From contig JAPPKD010000224.1 in the NCBI GenBank assembly GCA_028820215.1, positions 1 to 23,766 on the forward strand: 23,766 nucleotides of DNA. The letters are read 5' to 3'. The DNA comes from Spirochaetaceae bacterium. GTDB lineage: Bacteria > Spirochaetota > Spirochaetia > SZUA-6 > Bin103. The notes below the pieces were generated by a model. That model saw only the letters and a list, made by a program, of their open reading frames with translations, made no database searches and was not told the DNA's origin. Position 1 is the first letter of the stretch. Every line of letters starts with the position of its first letter. The position numbers and the translations under genes were made by a program. This document shows positions 14,524 to 21,540 of the stretch, piece after piece.

Positions 14524-15555
14524 TCATGCCGTCCCGTTGACGAACTCGCGCAGCCGGGCGAGTTGCGCGTCGGTGCCCACCGCCACCAGCGAGTCGCCGG
14601 CCCGGACCGTGACACCCGCCACCGGTGTGGCGGTGTCGGCGGTGGGGCTTGTCTCCTCGCCGTGGATCGCATCCACCGTGTGGATGGCCACGACCATGGC
14701 ACCGACGTGATCGGCAATCCGTGCGTCCTGAAGGGTGCTCCCGGCCAGCGGTGAACCGTCCGGCACGGCCACCTCGTCGATCTGCAGGGAGCGGCGCTCG
14801 CGATCGAGCACCTCGTCCAGAAATCTGGTCAGCGACGGGCGCAGCAGCGAGTCCGCCAGGCGGCGGCCCGTACTGCGGTACGGGGACACGACGCTGTTCG
14901 CGCCCACCTTTGTGAGCTTGCGGATGGTCTGCCGCTCGGTCGCCTGCGAGACGATCTTCAGCGCCGGATTGAGCTGCCGGGCGGAGAGGACGACGAACAC
15001 GTTGGTATCGTCGTTGGGCAGCGCGGACACCATCCCGGCCGCACGCTCGACCCCCGCCGCCAACAGGGTCTCGTCCTCCTCGGCGTTGCCCTGTACGAAG
15101 AGGAGCGAGTCGTCGCCGGCGCACTCGCAGTGGTCGGGATCCAGGTCGATCATCACGAACGGCACCTGTTCCCTGGCGAGCTCGGCGGCTACCTCCCGTC
15201 CGAACTTGCCGGCGCCGCACACGATATAGTGGCCGTTGAGCCTGCGGATCGCTCGATCCATGCGTCTCCTCCTCCATCCGGGCAGGAATGCCCCTTGCAG
15301 CAGGTATGCGACCAGCGACGTGGCCGAATACCAGATGGTGATGACCGCGACCACGATCAGGCCGGAGGTGAACAGCCGGCCGGTCCGTGAGAGCTCATGC
15401 ACCTCGCCGTAGCCCACCGTGGAGATGGTGATCACCGCCATGAACAGGCTGTCGCCGAGCGGCCAGCCCTCGATCAGCGAGAACCCCAGCGTGGCGACGA
15501 CCGTGATCCCGACCAACAGCGCGATCGCGACCACGAATCGGCGGTGCATGGACAT
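14524..15555 (-). CDS. Potassium channel protein with RCK (TrkA-N/TrkA-C) domains
   Basis: A 343-residue Kch-type inner-membrane channel. The first membrane helix is residues 8-27, the pore helix and selectivity filter are TISTVGYG (43-50; TVGYG is the K+ filter), and the second helix is residues 62-87. The basic RRRR then leads to an RCK_N Rossmann domain, NGHYIVCGAGKFGREVA (107-123) with Asp137 ending the second strand, which binds a nucleotide. RCK_C spans about 255-343 (DEVAVPDGSPLAGSTL, then GDSLVAVGTDAQLARL). Start ATG 15555 has no Shine-Dalgarno; TATCAT (15568-15563) sits 7 nt upstream, suggesting a leaderless transcript. It is divergent from the methyltransferase and convergent with the amidohydrolase. 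It probably works as a tetramer for K+ homeostasis. Confidence 0.94.
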   Translation of the reverse strand: MSMHRRFVVAIALLVGITVVATLGFSLIEGWPLGDSLFMAVITISTVGYGEVHELSRTGRLFTSGLIVVAVITIWYSATSLVAYLLQGAFLPGWRRRRMDRAIRRLNGHYIVCGAGKFGREVAAELAREQVPFVMIDLDPDHCECAGDDSLLFVQGNAEEDETLLAAGVERAAGMVSALPNDDTNVFVVLSARQLNPALKIVSQATERQTIRKLTKVGANSVVSPYRSTGRRLADSLLRPSLTRFLDEVLDRERRSLQIDEVAVPDGSPLAGSTLQDARIADHVGAMVVAIHTVDAIHGEETSPTADTATPVAGVTVRAGDSLVAVGTDAQLARLREFVNGTA

Positions 15556-15562
15556 CGACGGG

Positions 15563-15568
15563 ATGATA
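15563..15568 (-). promoter_or_regulatory. TANNNT box (TATCAT) 7 nt before the K+ channel start
   Basis: On the minus strand TATCAT is followed by CCCGTCG and then the ATG at 15555, in a 51-nt divergent intergenic region. No Shine-Dalgarno is present. A -10 element at this distance would start the mRNA at or next to the ATG. No -35 match is visible at the usual distance. Confidence 0.45.
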
Positions 15569-15580
15569 GCGGTTGTCGGG

Positions 15581-15586
15581 TATCGT
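15581..15586 (+). promoter_or_regulatory. Possible -10 (TATCGT) for the methyltransferase
   Basis: TATCGT lies 20 nt before the GTG at 15607, leaving a short leader that includes AAGGAGG (15595-15601). It faces away from the channel promoter box in the same divergent region. Weakly supported. Confidence 0.25.
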
Positions 15587-15606
15587 ATGTGCGGAAGGAG
15601 GTGCCT

Positions 15607-16287
15607 GTGAGTGAGGAGGCATGCCTGCTCCGGGAGCAGGTCGAGTACTACCGCCGGCGCGCGCCCGAGTACGACGACTGGTTCTACCAGCGCGGCCGTT
15701 ACGATGAAGGCGACGCTCGCCGGGCGCAGTGGCAGGCGGAGATCCAGGCCGCACGCACCAAGCTGCGGTCCCTGGGAGAGGTCGACGACGCGTTGGAGCT
15801 GGCCTGCGGCACCGGGCTCTGGACCGCGCACCTGCTTCGGCAGGCGCGCCGCCTGACGGCCGTCGATGCCTCCCCGGAGGTGATCGAGCTGGCGCTCGAG
15901 CGCGTCGGGCACGCCCCGCGCGTGGTGTTCGAGGTGGCGGATCTGTTCGCGTACCGGCCCGTGCAGCGCTACGCCCTGGTGTCGTTCACGTTCTGGCTGT
16001 CGCACGTGCCGCACGAGCGGCTCGGCGGTTTCTTCGACCTGTTGCGGCACTGTCTTCGCCCCGGCGGCCGGGTGTTCGCGGTGGACTCGGCTGCATCGCC
16101 GGACAAGCAGACCAGTGCGGACGGGTCGCAGGGTAGGGACCTGGCCGACGGCAGCACCTATCGGATCGTCAAGCTGTACTACGGCAAGGAAGAGTTGGAG
16201 GCGCTGTTCGCCGAGCACGGCTTCCGCGCGGAGGTCACGCTCACGCCTTCGCTGTGGGTGGCGGTAGCCACGGAAAATAATTCATAG
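15607..16287 (+). CDS. Class I SAM-dependent methyltransferase
   Basis: A 226-residue class I methyltransferase. A helical N-terminus (EQVEYYRRRAPEYDDWFYQRGRYD) is followed by motif I ELACGTGLWT (64-73), the acidic end of strand 2 AVDASPEVIE (Asp87), the strand-3 aspartate EVADLF (Asp112), and the post-motif LRPGGRVFAVD (150-160). The YYxxxAxxYDxW opening resembles small-molecule methyltransferases. GTG 15607 is preceded by a strong AAGGAGG (15595-15601) with a 5-nt spacer, which decides the start even though the frame extends upstream. Its 3' end overlaps the convergent DapA-like gene by 6 nt (16282-16287). Methyl acceptor unknown; there is no co-directional neighbour to suggest one. Confidence 0.92.
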   Translation: MSEEACLLREQVEYYRRRAPEYDDWFYQRGRYDEGDARRAQWQAEIQAARTKLRSLGEVDDALELACGTGLWTAHLLRQARRLTAVDASPEVIELALERVGHAPRVVFEVADLFAYRPVQRYALVSFTFWLSHVPHERLGGFFDLLRHCLRPGGRVFAVDSAASPDKQTSADGSQGRDLADGSTYRIVKLYYGKEELEALFAEHGFRAEVTLTPSLWVAVATENNS

Positions 16288-17202
16288 CGGCTTCCACTCG
16301 GCGAGCATCGCTTCCACCTGTGCGCTCTCCGCGGCGTCCAGCGCCGACAGCGGCGGGCGGCATGCGCTCGACGGGAAGACCCCGAGCAGGCGCAGTCCTT
16401 CCTTGACCACCGGGATCGACCGCCCCGGTCTGGCGCGCAGCGCGGCCAGCGGCGCGAGCCGCTCCTGGATGGCGCCGATGCGTTCGCGTTCGCCGTCGCT
16501 CGTTGCGCGCCACAGAGCCATCGACAGCGCCGGAGCCAAGTTGACAGCGCCGGTGGAGAAGGCGCGGGCTCCTTCCAGGGCGCAGTACGGGAAGAGTCCC
16601 TCGCCGCCGCAGACGCCGGCAAGCCGGCGATCGGGTGAGGTCTTGCGCTGGGCGGCCATGAAGGAGCGGAACCACTGGATGTCGCCCGACTCTTCCTTCA
16701 CGGCGACGACGTTGCCGAGCCCGGCCAGGCGCCCCGCCGACTCGACGCTCAGTGGCACGGCGGGCGTCCGGTACAGCATGAAGCCGATGTCGGCGGATCC
16801 GGCGACGGCGCGGTTGTAGCGCTCGGCGCCGTCGCCGGTCATGCCGAACATCGGGTCCACCATGGTGATCTGCGCCGCCGGGCAGCCGAGCCGCTCGGCC
16901 ACCCGCGCCTGGGCCATCGCCCGGCCGATCGAGCCGCTCACCGAGGCGAGCACCAGCGCGCGGCCGCCGGCCTCCTCGACGGCGGCCGCGGTCACCGCCT
17001 GCCACTCGTCCATCGACAGCGAGAAGCACTCGCCCGTCCCCCCGCACGGGGTGATCGCCGGCACGCCGTGATCGACCAGGCGGCGGATCAGGCGGCGGAA
17101 GGCGTCCAGATCGACCGGAGCCTCAGGAGCGTCGTGCGTGAACGGGGTGGGTGGGTAGGCGACCGGGCCGGCCAGCCGGGCCTGCAACGCTGCTCGATCC
17201 AT
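16282..17202 (-). CDS. Dihydrodipicolinate synthase family protein, 5-dehydro-4-deoxyglucarate dehydratase-like
   Basis: A 306-residue DapA-superfamily enzyme. GPVAYPPTPFTHD (12-24) and CGGTGECFSLSMDE (53-66) resemble 5-dehydro-4-deoxyglucarate dehydratase (KdgD) and related keto-acid lyases. The catalytic tyrosine is present as Tyr144 (FMLYRTP) and the Schiff-base lysine as Lys169 (VAVKEESGD). It differs from the DapA-like protein at 2491, which lacks the tyrosine and the GGTGE form, so the two are not recent duplicates. ATG 17202 fits the conserved N-terminus; no clear Shine-Dalgarno precedes it and the frame remains open upstream, so the start is moderately sure. It is convergent with the methyltransferase (6-nt overlap) and separated from the next minus-strand gene by 321 nt. 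KdgD, another keto-acid dehydratase or aldolase, or N-acetylneuraminate lyase are all possible. Confidence 0.9.
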   Translation of the reverse strand: MDRAALQARLAGPVAYPPTPFTHDAPEAPVDLDAFRRLIRRLVDHGVPAITPCGGTGECFSLSMDEWQAVTAAAVEEAGGRALVLASVSGSIGRAMAQARVAERLGCPAAQITMVDPMFGMTGDGAERYNRAVAGSADIGFMLYRTPAVPLSVESAGRLAGLGNVVAVKEESGDIQWFRSFMAAQRKTSPDRRLAGVCGGEGLFPYCALEGARAFSTGAVNLAPALSMALWRATSDGERERIGAIQERLAPLAALRARPGRSIPVVKEGLRLLGVFPSSACRPPLSALDAAESAQVEAMLAEWKPL

Positions 17203-17523
17203 CGCGCGGGAAAGCGTGCCACATCGGGGCGCGCGGCGCAGCGTGCGTGCGGGTGATTCGACGGCGCCGCCGGCCAGGGTCCTGCTTCGCCCCCGTGCCG
17301 CGACGAGGTGCGACGGCGCTCTGGTCAGCCTGCCGGGATCAGATGTTGATGGCGCCAAGCGCTACCGCGGTGATCACCACCAGCGCGGTAACGAGGAGCG
17401 CCACGCGCCTGCGCCACACCGTCGCCTGGCTTTGTCGCCGAGCTGTCATGTGCATATCTATGGATCGTCAGGCGGCAATCGTGACTTGAGCACTATGGAC
17501 CGCATGGGGTCCCGGCGATCGCG
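17203..17523. other. 321-nt gap between two minus-strand genes
   Basis: It holds the possible 36-codon membrane-peptide gene at 17339-17449 and a small hairpin, GGACC-GCATGG-GGTCC (17497-17512), just downstream of the DUF3179 gene, which might be a weak terminator. In the remaining 17203-17338, upstream of the DapA-like gene, I see no convincing promoter, ribosome-binding site or repeat. Confidence 0.5.
17339..17449 (-). CDS. Possible small single-pass membrane protein (36 aa)
   Basis: ATG (17449) to TGA (17341-17339) encodes 36 residues: a strongly basic N-terminus (MTARRQSQATVWRRR) followed by about 21 uncharged, hydrophobic residues (VALLVTALVVITAVALGAINI), an ideal single transmembrane helix with positive-inside orientation. 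A second in-frame ATG at 17455 would add Met-His. No Shine-Dalgarno is evident. It lies in an otherwise empty gap, downstream of and on the same strand as the DUF3179 gene. A charge block plus a clean hydrophobic run ending exactly at a stop is unlikely by chance, but a GC-rich sequence can produce Ala/Val/Leu runs, so this is a moderate call. No function can be assigned. Confidence 0.4.
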   Translation of the reverse strand: MTARRQSQATVWRRRVALLVTALVVITAVALGAINI

Positions 17524-18513
17524 CTACTCCGTCGGTGCGTAGATCTCGGTGTCGGGGTAGAACGCGTACCAGGCGAACCAGAAGTCGCGCTCCTTGGCCA
17601 GCACGCTGCCGTCGGCCAGGTCGGTGAAGGTGACCAGCCCCGATTCGTCGCGCTCCACCCGGATCACGGTGTCCCCGACGGTGTCTTCGAACGGTGCGTC
17701 CTCGATGACGGCGTCCTCGAAGTAGGCCTTGTGGATGCCGCCGGCCTCGATGCCGAAGATCACCGCCTTGGGGTGGAAGCGTCCGTCCTCGACGTTCTGC
17801 ACCGGGAACCAGACGGAGTAGTCGGTGTCGTACCCCTCGTACGGATCGTAACTGTAGTCCCGGTAGCCGCCTCCCCGGTCCAGGATCTCCGCGTCGGGAT
17901 GATGCGGGCTCCACTCGCCCCAGCGCACCACGTCGACGGCGACCGGGGTCAACCACTGGCCGCTCATGCTGCCGAACACCGCCTGTCCTCCGATCTGCAT
18001 CCACAGCGAACGTGTCCGCCGGTCGTACATCACCAGGTTGGAGTTGAACAGCATGCCGCTGGTGCCGAACTCGACCGGCTCGCAGTCGATGGTGCGCTCG
18101 TAGGCGATGCCGGAACCGCACAGCGGGCAGTACGTGACCACGATCGGATCGCCGCCCACCGTGTCGTTGACGATCTCGTGGTGAGTGAGGATCCGGAACG
18201 GATAGGCGCGCTCGACGCCCTTGTGGGTGAGGACGATCAGCAGGTCGTCCGATTCCAGCCAGCCGTCCGCGTCGCTCACGCTGGAGAACGTGGGCAGGTC
18301 GATCGACGGAATGCCGTCGGGCGGCGGACCGCCGTGCGAAAGCTGTCCGGGGTGCAGCAGGAAGGGGATGCCGTTGAGGGATTGGGTAACCTCTTCCGGG
18401 ACCGGGAGCTGCGTGGACGGAGTGCACTCGTCGGCCGCCCATGCGGGGCCTCCGGCAAGCAACAGGATCGCGCAGGCGACGGACGCGCGGCGTGTGGTGG
18501 TCGAGACAGGCAT
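17524..18513 (-). CDS. DUF3179 domain-containing secreted protein
   Basis: A 329-residue exported protein. The signal peptide is residues 1-26 (basic TTRR, then VACAILLLAGGPAWA). DUF3179 signatures: GIPSIDLPTF (67-76), YPFRILTHHEIVNDTVGG (104-121), VTYCPLCGSGIAYER (126-140) with the conserved CxxC, FGTSGMLFNSNLVMYDRRT, and SLWMQIGGQAVFG. The C-terminal half (DYSVWFPVQN, HPKAVIFGIE) is also typical. The family's biochemical function is unknown; the CxxC and histidines suggest metal or redox chemistry in the periplasm. ATG 18513 fits the signal peptide, although no Shine-Dalgarno precedes it. It is divergent from the alpha/beta hydrolase (71-nt gap). Confidence 0.93.
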   Translation of the reverse strand: MPVSTTTRRASVACAILLLAGGPAWAADECTPSTQLPVPEEVTQSLNGIPFLLHPGQLSHGGPPPDGIPSIDLPTFSSVSDADGWLESDDLLIVLTHKGVERAYPFRILTHHEIVNDTVGGDPIVVTYCPLCGSGIAYERTIDCEPVEFGTSGMLFNSNLVMYDRRTRSLWMQIGGQAVFGSMSGQWLTPVAVDVVRWGEWSPHHPDAEILDRGGGYRDYSYDPYEGYDTDYSVWFPVQNVEDGRFHPKAVIFGIEAGGIHKAYFEDAVIEDAPFEDTVGDTVIRVERDESGLVTFTDLADGSVLAKERDFWFAWYAFYPDTEIYAPTE

Positions 18514-18560
18514 GTGGTCAGGACATCCCGCGGCCTGCCCTTCTTACCGGCGAAGCGGAG

Positions 18561-18583
18561 GGTCGAGCCGGTATACTTCGACC
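18561..18583 (+). promoter_or_regulatory. TATACT -10 box flanked by an inverted repeat (promoter plus operator candidate)
   Basis: TATACT (18572-18577) ends 7 nt before the ATG at 18585, and no Shine-Dalgarno is present. GGTCGA (18561-18566) and TCGACC (18578-18583) form a perfect 6-bp inverted repeat around it with an 11-nt spacer, so a bound repressor would cover the -10 and the start site. The sequences are seen; regulation is inferred. Confidence 0.45.
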
Positions 18584-18584
18584 G

Positions 18585-19550
18585 ATGGCGTCACGTATGG
18601 CCGGCATCGAGCCGGCGTTTCCCAGTCCGCTGCCTTTGGAGGAGGTCCCGGCCAGGTTCCGGGAGCTGATCGGCCTGGACGTGATCCCGGAGCAGGTGGA
18701 CGTCACCACCGCCGCCACCGTGGTCGAGGACGGCCTGGCGCTCACCCGGCTGACCTTCCGCAACTGCCTGGGCGAATCCGTGCACGCCATCGCCATCCTG
18801 CCGGCTGAGCCTGCCGGGACCATGCCCGGCGTGATCTGCACGAACGGCACCGCCAGCACGGCCGAGGACGTGGCGCATCCGGAGTACCACCGCAAGACCC
18901 CGCACAAGGGGCCTCTGTACGGCTGGGGGCGGGAGATGGCGCGCCGCGGCTTCGCGGTGCTGACCTTCACCCCGAAGGGGGCGGCGGCCCGGCGCGGAAC
19001 CGTGGAAGCGTGGGAGGAGGAGCAGCGGCTGCTGCTGCCGTTCGGGCGGTCTCAGGTTGCCGTGATTGCCGACGAGGCGGTGCGCGCCACGCGCGTGCTC
19101 GGCGCGCTGGACGGCGTCGACCCCGGCCGCATCGGGCTCACCGGCATGTCGCTGGGCGGCTGGACGTCGTGGCTGGGGATGGTGGCCGCCCCCTGGGTGA
19201 AGACGGCCGCGCCGATCGCCGGCGGGCTCGGGACCCTGCGGGCGAACATCGACCACGGCCTGGTGTGGCGCCACTCCTCGTTCTGCTTCGTCCCGCACAT
19301 GTTGCGCTACTTCGACCACCCGCAACTGATCGCGGCGGCGGTCGCTCCGCGCCCGTTCATGATGGTGGCGCCGCTGGAAGACGAGGACATGCCCGCCGAC
19401 GGCGTCGACGAGTTCGTCGACTACGTGGGCGGGGTGTACGAACAGGCCGGTGTGCCGGAGCGGTTCCTCGTGCACCGGCCGCCCGGCCACCACGTGTTCA
19501 CCATGCAGTACTTCGAGTGGGCCGTGGAGTGGTTCGAGCGCTGGCTGTAA
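18585..19550 (+). CDS. Alpha/beta hydrolase, dienelactone hydrolase / acetyl xylan esterase-like
   Basis: A 321-residue alpha/beta hydrolase. After a beta-rich N-terminal region (VDVTTAATVVEDGLALTRLTF) come PGVICTNGTA (81-90, oxyanion strand), RGFAVLTFTPKGAA (121-134), the nucleophile elbow GMSLGG (187-192, Ser189), APRPFMMVAPLEDEDMP (254-270, with the acid in EDED), and the catalytic histidine in PPGHHVF (299-305). This arrangement fits multi-domain esterases that deacylate carbohydrates or similar. There is no signal peptide, so it is cytoplasmic. A downstream in-frame ATG (18597) is possible. It is followed after 13 nt by the sialidase-like gene, so the two probably form one operon. A homologous, frameshifted copy lies at the right end of the window (23353 onward). 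Substrate unknown. Confidence 0.88.
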   Translation: MASRMAGIEPAFPSPLPLEEVPARFRELIGLDVIPEQVDVTTAATVVEDGLALTRLTFRNCLGESVHAIAILPAEPAGTMPGVICTNGTASTAEDVAHPEYHRKTPHKGPLYGWGREMARRGFAVLTFTPKGAAARRGTVEAWEEEQRLLLPFGRSQVAVIADEAVRATRVLGALDGVDPGRIGLTGMSLGGWTSWLGMVAAPWVKTAAPIAGGLGTLRANIDHGLVWRHSSFCFVPHMLRYFDHPQLIAAAVAPRPFMMVAPLEDEDMPADGVDEFVDYVGGVYEQAGVPERFLVHRPPGHHVFTMQYFEWAVEWFERWL

Positions 19551-19563
19551 AGGAGGCAGGCGA

Positions 19564-20766
19564 GTGATCACGGAGGCGACGTATCGACGGGACGGACGCA
19601 CGGTCGCGGTGCGGGTTGAGCGGATCGACACCTGGGTCGAGGACGCGGGCGAGATCGTCAACTTTCCCTGCCTCCTGGAGCTGGACGGCCGGCTGATCCT
19701 GTTCTACTCGCGCTCCCGGCACGGCGGCGAGCACGTGGCTGCCGAGGATCCGGTCAACGTCATCGAGTCGTGCGACGACGGCGAGACCTGGCGCCCGGCG
19801 CCGGAGGACTTCGAGCTGCTGTCGCGCGATCCGGTCTCGGGGCGGATCAGCGACACCTTCAGCACCTCGCTCGGCTACCTGCGCGACGGGACGATCGTGC
19901 ACATCGGCCACAACACCCAGCTCCAGCACGACGTCGGCTACGACCGGTCCGAGAGCCACATGCACGTGCAGTTCCAGCAGGACGACCCCACGTTCCGGTT
20001 CCAGCGCGCCTCGCGCGACGGCCGGCTGCTGGAGACCGTGCCGTTCAAGGTGTCCGGGATGACGTGGGGCCGGGCGTCCTACCAGGTCTACTCGACGATC
20101 CTGGAGGTGGACGGCGGCGACCTGCTGGCGGCGATGGAGTGGGCGAAGATCCTGCCGGAGTCGGAGTGGATCCGCAGGCCGAACGGCTCGGTGTGGGTGT
20201 ACCGCTTCGGCGTGTTCATCGTGCGGTCGAGCGACGCCGGCAGGTCATGGGAGCTGGTGGAGGAGTTCGACCCCGAGAAGATCAAGCCCGTGTACGGGGT
20301 CAGTGACCGCGCCGTCGACGAGGGGTTCGACGAGGCGGATCTGCGCATCCTGCCGAACGGCGACATCCTGTGCGTGATGCGCACCGGATCGGACTCCCCG
20401 CTGTGGCAGTCACGCTCGCGCGACGGCGGGCGGACGTGGGCGGCGCCGGAGCCGATCGGCTGGCCGGCGGTGAAGCCGCGGCTGCAGGTGCTGCCGAACG
20501 GCGTCCTGGCCTGCGCGTCCGGCCGCGGCTCCTACGGTCAGCCGCAGGTCACCCACGTGATGCTCAGCCTGGACGGCACCGGCCGCCACTGGGAGCCGCC
20601 GTTCTGCTTCCACACCGGCCCCGGCTGCTCGTACACGTCGACCATGCAGCGCGAAGGCAAACTGCACGTGATCTACTCGGCCTCCGACTTCACCCGCGAC
20701 ATGGGCACCCACGGTCTACCGAAGCAGGCGATCCGGCGCGCGGTCCTGAACGTCGAGGTGGTCTGA
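19564..20766 (+). CDS. Sialidase-like BNR/Asp-box repeat protein (exo-alpha-sialidase superfamily)
   Basis: A 400-residue beta-propeller protein. Asp boxes (SxDxGxTW) are seen as SCDDGETW (69-76), SSDAGRSW (222-229), SRDGGRTW (285-292) and a degenerate SLDGTGRHW (335-343). GH33-like context includes PCLLELDGRLILFYSRSR (35-52), ILPNGDILCVMRTG (262-275) and VLPNGVLACASGRG. There is no signal peptide, which is unusual for an extracellular sialidase. GTG 19564 is fixed by AAGGAGG (19550-19556) with a 7-nt spacer. It is co-directional with the esterase 13 nt upstream. Such propellers act on sialic acids or other sugars, or only bind; I cannot place the full sialidase arginine triad with certainty. 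The stop lies within the hairpin at 20765-20790. Confidence 0.87.
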   Translation: MITEATYRRDGRTVAVRVERIDTWVEDAGEIVNFPCLLELDGRLILFYSRSRHGGEHVAAEDPVNVIESCDDGETWRPAPEDFELLSRDPVSGRISDTFSTSLGYLRDGTIVHIGHNTQLQHDVGYDRSESHMHVQFQQDDPTFRFQRASRDGRLLETVPFKVSGMTWGRASYQVYSTILEVDGGDLLAAMEWAKILPESEWIRRPNGSVWVYRFGVFIVRSSDAGRSWELVEEFDPEKIKPVYGVSDRAVDEGFDEADLRILPNGDILCVMRTGSDSPLWQSRSRDGGRTWAAPEPIGWPAVKPRLQVLPNGVLACASGRGSYGQPQVTHVMLSLDGTGRHWEPPFCFHTGPGCSYTSTMQREGKLHVIYSASDFTRDMGTHGLPKQAIRRAVLNVEVV

Positions 20767-20790
20767 CCGGGGCGCAAGTCCTCCCCGGTC
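20765..20790. terminator. 8-bp hairpin between convergent genes
   Basis: GACCGGGG (20765-20772) and CCCCGGTC (20783-20790) form a perfect 8-bp stem with a 10-nt loop, starting within the sialidase-like stop codon and ending 4 nt before the kinase stop (20794-20796). There is no U-tract. A bidirectional terminator is likely from its position. Confidence 0.6.
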
Positions 20791-20793
20791 CGT

Positions 20794-21516
20794 TCAGCCG
20801 GTTGCCAGGACCAGGGCGCGGACGCCGTTGCGGTAGACGACCTGCTGTTTGCCGCCGGGGACGGGGAGGGCGCGCAGGGCCAGCTCGCCGAAGGTGACCA
20901 TGGGCTCGGACTTGAGCAGGATCTCGTCGAGGGACTGCTCGGGGGTACGGCCCGTGGTGTCGACGGTGACGACGCGGCCGACCTTCCGGAACAGGGAGTT
21001 CTCCACCTCCTCCGCGAAGCGCTCCTTGATGCGGGCGATGTCGGGCTCGCGGATCACCTGGTGCTCGTGGGGGGCGTCGGTCATCCGCCGGCGGATCGCC
21101 TCGTCGTCGGCGGTGAGGTGGAACAGGACCACGTCGGGCAGGCGGCGCTCGAAGATCTGCGCCTCGTAGACGCGCTGCTTGATGTGCCGGTAGCGGCGGT
21201 AGTAGGGACTGTCGGGATCGTCGCCGTAGATGTCGCAGTACACGGCCTCCTCGATGAACCAGCCGCCGAACAGGGGGTTCTGGATGAACTCGATCAGCTC
21301 GATGTGGAACTGGATCTGCATGCGCTGATAGCGCTCCTTCATGTCGTCGGGCGCGTTCAGCAGCAGCTTGCGCGACTCCTCGCTCAGCGTGCGGTCGGGC
21401 AGGCTGAAGTGGTCGTCGTAGTGCGCGGGCAGGCCGCGCGCCTCGTAGTAGCTGCCGAGCAGGTTGATGAGGGTTGTTTTTCCGGCGTACTCGATGCCGG
21501 TGAAGATGGCTCGCAT
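20794..21516 (-). CDS. P-loop kinase, thymidylate/deoxynucleoside kinase-like
   Basis: A 240-residue P-loop NTPase starting MRAIFTGIEYAGKTTLINLL; the Walker A is GIEYAGKTT (7-15), the form of thymidylate-kinase-like small-molecule kinases. DDHFSLPDR (38-46) could be the substrate-binding DR-like motif, DVVLFHLTADDEAIRRRM (about 127-144) contains the strand before the lid and a lid-type basic cluster, and a beta-rich tail (QQVVYRNGVRALVLATG) follows the kinase fold. It is not the housekeeping Tmk, which has a conserved FEGxDGxGKST. GGAGG about 8 nt upstream supports ATG 21516. It follows the PhyH gene by 24 nt, so it should be the last gene of the PhyH operon. It may phosphorylate the hydroxylated product of those dioxygenases (inference); the acceptor is unknown. 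Confidence 0.8.
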   Translation of the reverse strand: MRAIFTGIEYAGKTTLINLLGSYYEARGLPAHYDDHFSLPDRTLSEESRKLLLNAPDDMKERYQRMQIQFHIELIEFIQNPLFGGWFIEEAVYCDIYGDDPDSPYYRRYRHIKQRVYEAQIFERRLPDVVLFHLTADDEAIRRRMTDAPHEHQVIREPDIARIKERFAEEVENSLFRKVGRVVTVDTTGRTPEQSLDEILLKSEPMVTFGELALRALPVPGGKQQVVYRNGVRALVLATG

Positions 21517-21540
21517 GCCGGTGCCTCCGTGGTGTGGTGA

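Noticed and set aside
16282..17202. Assigning nanA (N-acetylneuraminate lyase) from the nearby sialidase-like gene
   Set aside because: The GPVAYPPTPF and GGTGECFSLS motifs look closer to KdgD, and no other sialic acid genes are present.
20794..21516. Calling the P-loop kinase the housekeeping thymidylate kinase
   Set aside because: The Walker A reads GIEYAGKTT and not the FEGxDGxGKST form, there is a non-Tmk C-terminal extension, and it sits in a PhyH operon.
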